In this document: positions 5,858 through 7,060 of the stretch, piece after piece
Layout of the letters: every line of letters begins with the position of its first letter
Numbering within the stretch: the stretch's first letter is position 1
DNA from: Akkermansia muciniphila
GTDB taxonomy: Bacteria; Verrucomicrobiota; Verrucomicrobiia; Verrucomicrobiales; V1-33
Assembly: GCA_943331195.2 (NCBI GenBank)
Contig: CALQKQ020000194.1
Location: 1-7,060, forward strand
Direction: 5' to 3'
DNA length: 7,060 bases
Notes under the pieces: generated by a model
What the model saw: only the letters and a program-made list of their open reading frames with translations
Database searches by the model: none
What the model was told of the DNA's origin: nothing
Position numbers and translations under genes: made by a program

Positions 5858-7060
5858 TTAGAGGATGTCGCCGGGTTGGAGGTGGGCGGCGGCGGGGTAT
5901 TTGGCGAGCCAGGCGGCGGTGGTGGTGGCGATGGCGTGGACTTGGGCGGCGGCGGCACCGGTTTTGTGAGCGCCTTCGGCGAAGAGTTGGTCGAGGCGGG
6001 CGCGGGTGGTGTGGAGGCGAGGGTCTTGAGCGAGGCGGTCGAGGAGGTTATTGTGGTTGATGAGGCCGTCGCGGAGGTCGCGGACGGTGGCGACGGCGTG
6101 TTCTTTGATGGCTTCGTGGGCGGTTTCGCGGCCGACGCCGGCTTTGACGGCTTCCATGAGGAAGGTGGTGGTGAGGAGGAAGGGGAGGAAGCGTTCGGTT
6201 TCGCGGGCGATGACGGCGGGGAAGACTTCCATTTGGTGGAGGACGGTGAGAGTGGTTTCGAGGAGGCCGTCGAGGGCGAAGCAGGCGTCGGGGAGGACGA
6301 CGCGGCGGACCACGGAGCAGGAGACGTCGCCCTCGTTCCATTGGTCGCCGGCGAGGCCGTTGGCCATGGTGACGTGGCCTTTGAGGATGGTGTGGAAGCC
6401 GTTGATGCGTTCGCAGGAGCGGCTGTTCATTTTGTGGGGCATGGCGCTGGAGCCGGTTTGGCCGGGGGCGAAGCCTTCGCTAGCGAGTTCGTGACCGGCC
6501 ATGAGGCGGAGGGTTTTGGCGAAGCTGGAGGGGCCGGTGGCGAGGTCGCAGAGGGCGGCGACGACGCGGGCGTCGAGGCTGCGGGGGTAGACTTGGCCGA
6601 CGGCGGTGAAGGCGGCGGGGAGGCCGAGGTGGTGGGCGACTTTTTGTTCGAGGGCGGCGACTTTGGCGAGGTCGCCGCCGAAGAGGTTGATTTGGTCGAG
6701 TTGGGTGCCGGTGGCGCCTTTGAGGCCGCGGACGGGGTAGTGTTGGAGGAGGAGTTCGAGGTTGGTGAGGCTGCCGATGAGTTCTTCGGCGAACATGGCG
6801 AGGCGTTTGCCGAGGGTGGTGGGTTGGGCGGCGACGTTGTGGGTGCGGGCGGTGAGGATGAGGTCTTGGTTTTCGCGGGCGCGGTCGCTGAGGACGGCGA
6901 GGGTGGCGACGCCTTTGAGGAGGAGGACTTGGAGGGAGCGGAAGATTTGGAGTTGTTCCACATTTTCCGTGAGGTCGCGGCTGGTCATGCCTTTGTGGAT
7001 GTGTTCGTGGCCGGCGAGTTCGCAGAATTCGTCGATGCGGGCTTTGACGTCGTGGCGGGA
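5858..7060 (-). CDS. purB: Adenylosuccinate lyase, C-terminal 400 residues (5' end beyond window)
   Basis: PurB cleaves fumarate from SAICAR and from adenylosuccinate, acting twice in purine synthesis in the cytoplasm. The visible part opens mid-protein with SRHDVKARIDEF. Counting from the window edge, the family motifs are HIHKGMTSRDLTENVEQ (20-36, substrate binding), ARTHNVAAQPTT (71-82, with H74 a likely catalytic-site histidine) and GSSAMPHKMN (203-212), the fumarase/aspartase superfamily signature loop whose serine is the usual catalytic residue. The helical remainder continues normally to LQPGDIL and a TAA stop at 5858, so the 3' end is intact. The real start lies upstream of the right edge; the Met in GMTSRD (6988) is internal to a conserved motif and is not a start. 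The gene converges on lpxD. Codons are strongly C- or A-ended, opposite to those of lpxD. Confidence 0.96.
   Translation of the reverse strand, partial: SRHDVKARIDEFCELAGHEHIHKGMTSRDLTENVEQLQIFRSLQVLLLKGVATLAVLSDRARENQDLILTARTHNVAAQPTTLGKRLAMFAEELIGSLTNLELLLQHYPVRGLKGATGTQLDQINLFGGDLAKVAALEQKVAHHLGLPAAFTAVGQVYPRSLDARVVAALCDLATGPSSFAKTLRLMAGHELASEGFAPGQTGSSAMPHKMNSRSCERINGFHTILKGHVTMANGLAGDQWNEGDVSCSVVRRVVLPDACFALDGLLETTLTVLHQMEVFPAVIARETERFLPFLLTTTFLMEAVKAGVGRETAHEAIKEHAVATVRDLRDGLINHNNLLDRLAQDPRLHTTRARLDQLFAEGAHKTGAAAAQVHAIATTTAAWLAKYPAAAHLQPGDIL

Noticed and set aside
5653..6060. Plus-strand open frame containing the peptide CRKLPGKKR twice
   Set aside because: The repeated peptide is just the 25-bp DNA repeat read in the same frame, since 135 bp is a multiple of three. 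The rest is Arg/Gly-rich and overlaps purB on the other strand.

Overview
This 7,060-bp GC-rich window looks like chromosomal housekeeping DNA from a Gram-negative bacterium. An outer membrane is implied by an OmpH/Skp-type periplasmic chaperone next to lpxD (lipid A synthesis) and by a lipoprotein-type penicillin-binding protein. The Gly/Lys-type phosphofructokinase, the OmpH-LpxD pair and the long TPR protein would suit the Verrucomicrobiota/PVC group. That placement is inference, and I could not test it. I see no mobile element, CRISPR array, tRNA or rRNA.

Layout, left to right. Positions 1-908 (minus) hold the N-terminal 302 codons of a 6-phosphofructokinase that runs off the left edge. 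Just upstream of it on the same strand (963-2141) is a D-Ala-D-Ala carboxypeptidase-like serine hydrolase with a lipobox and a repetitive Pro-rich tail; the 54-bp gap suggests the two are co-transcribed. A clear Rho-independent terminator (2246-2278) closes the next minus-strand gene, a 463-residue TPR protein (2297-3688). The 192-bp gap 3689-3880 is divergent: the TPR gene leaves it leftward and the ompH-lpxD pair (3881-4534, 4593-5606) leaves it rightward. lpxD then converges on purB (5858-7060, minus, 5' end outside the window). The 251-bp gap between them carries two exact copies of a 25-bp repeat.

Functionally the window mixes envelope biogenesis (ompH, lpxD, the carboxypeptidase) with central metabolism (pfkA, purB) and one TPR scaffold of unknown role. 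Only ompH-lpxD is a classical functional pair.

I found no convincing new multi-gene system. The features most worth a second look are: an extreme strand asymmetry, in which the plus strand is rich in G and T whichever way a gene points, so plus- and minus-strand genes use opposite synonymous codons; the exact 25-bp repeat with a palindromic core between lpxD and purB; the mixed Gly/Lys phosphoryl-donor signature of the phosphofructokinase; the heptad-repeat tail of the carboxypeptidase; and the absence of a good Shine-Dalgarno sequence before all five visible starts.
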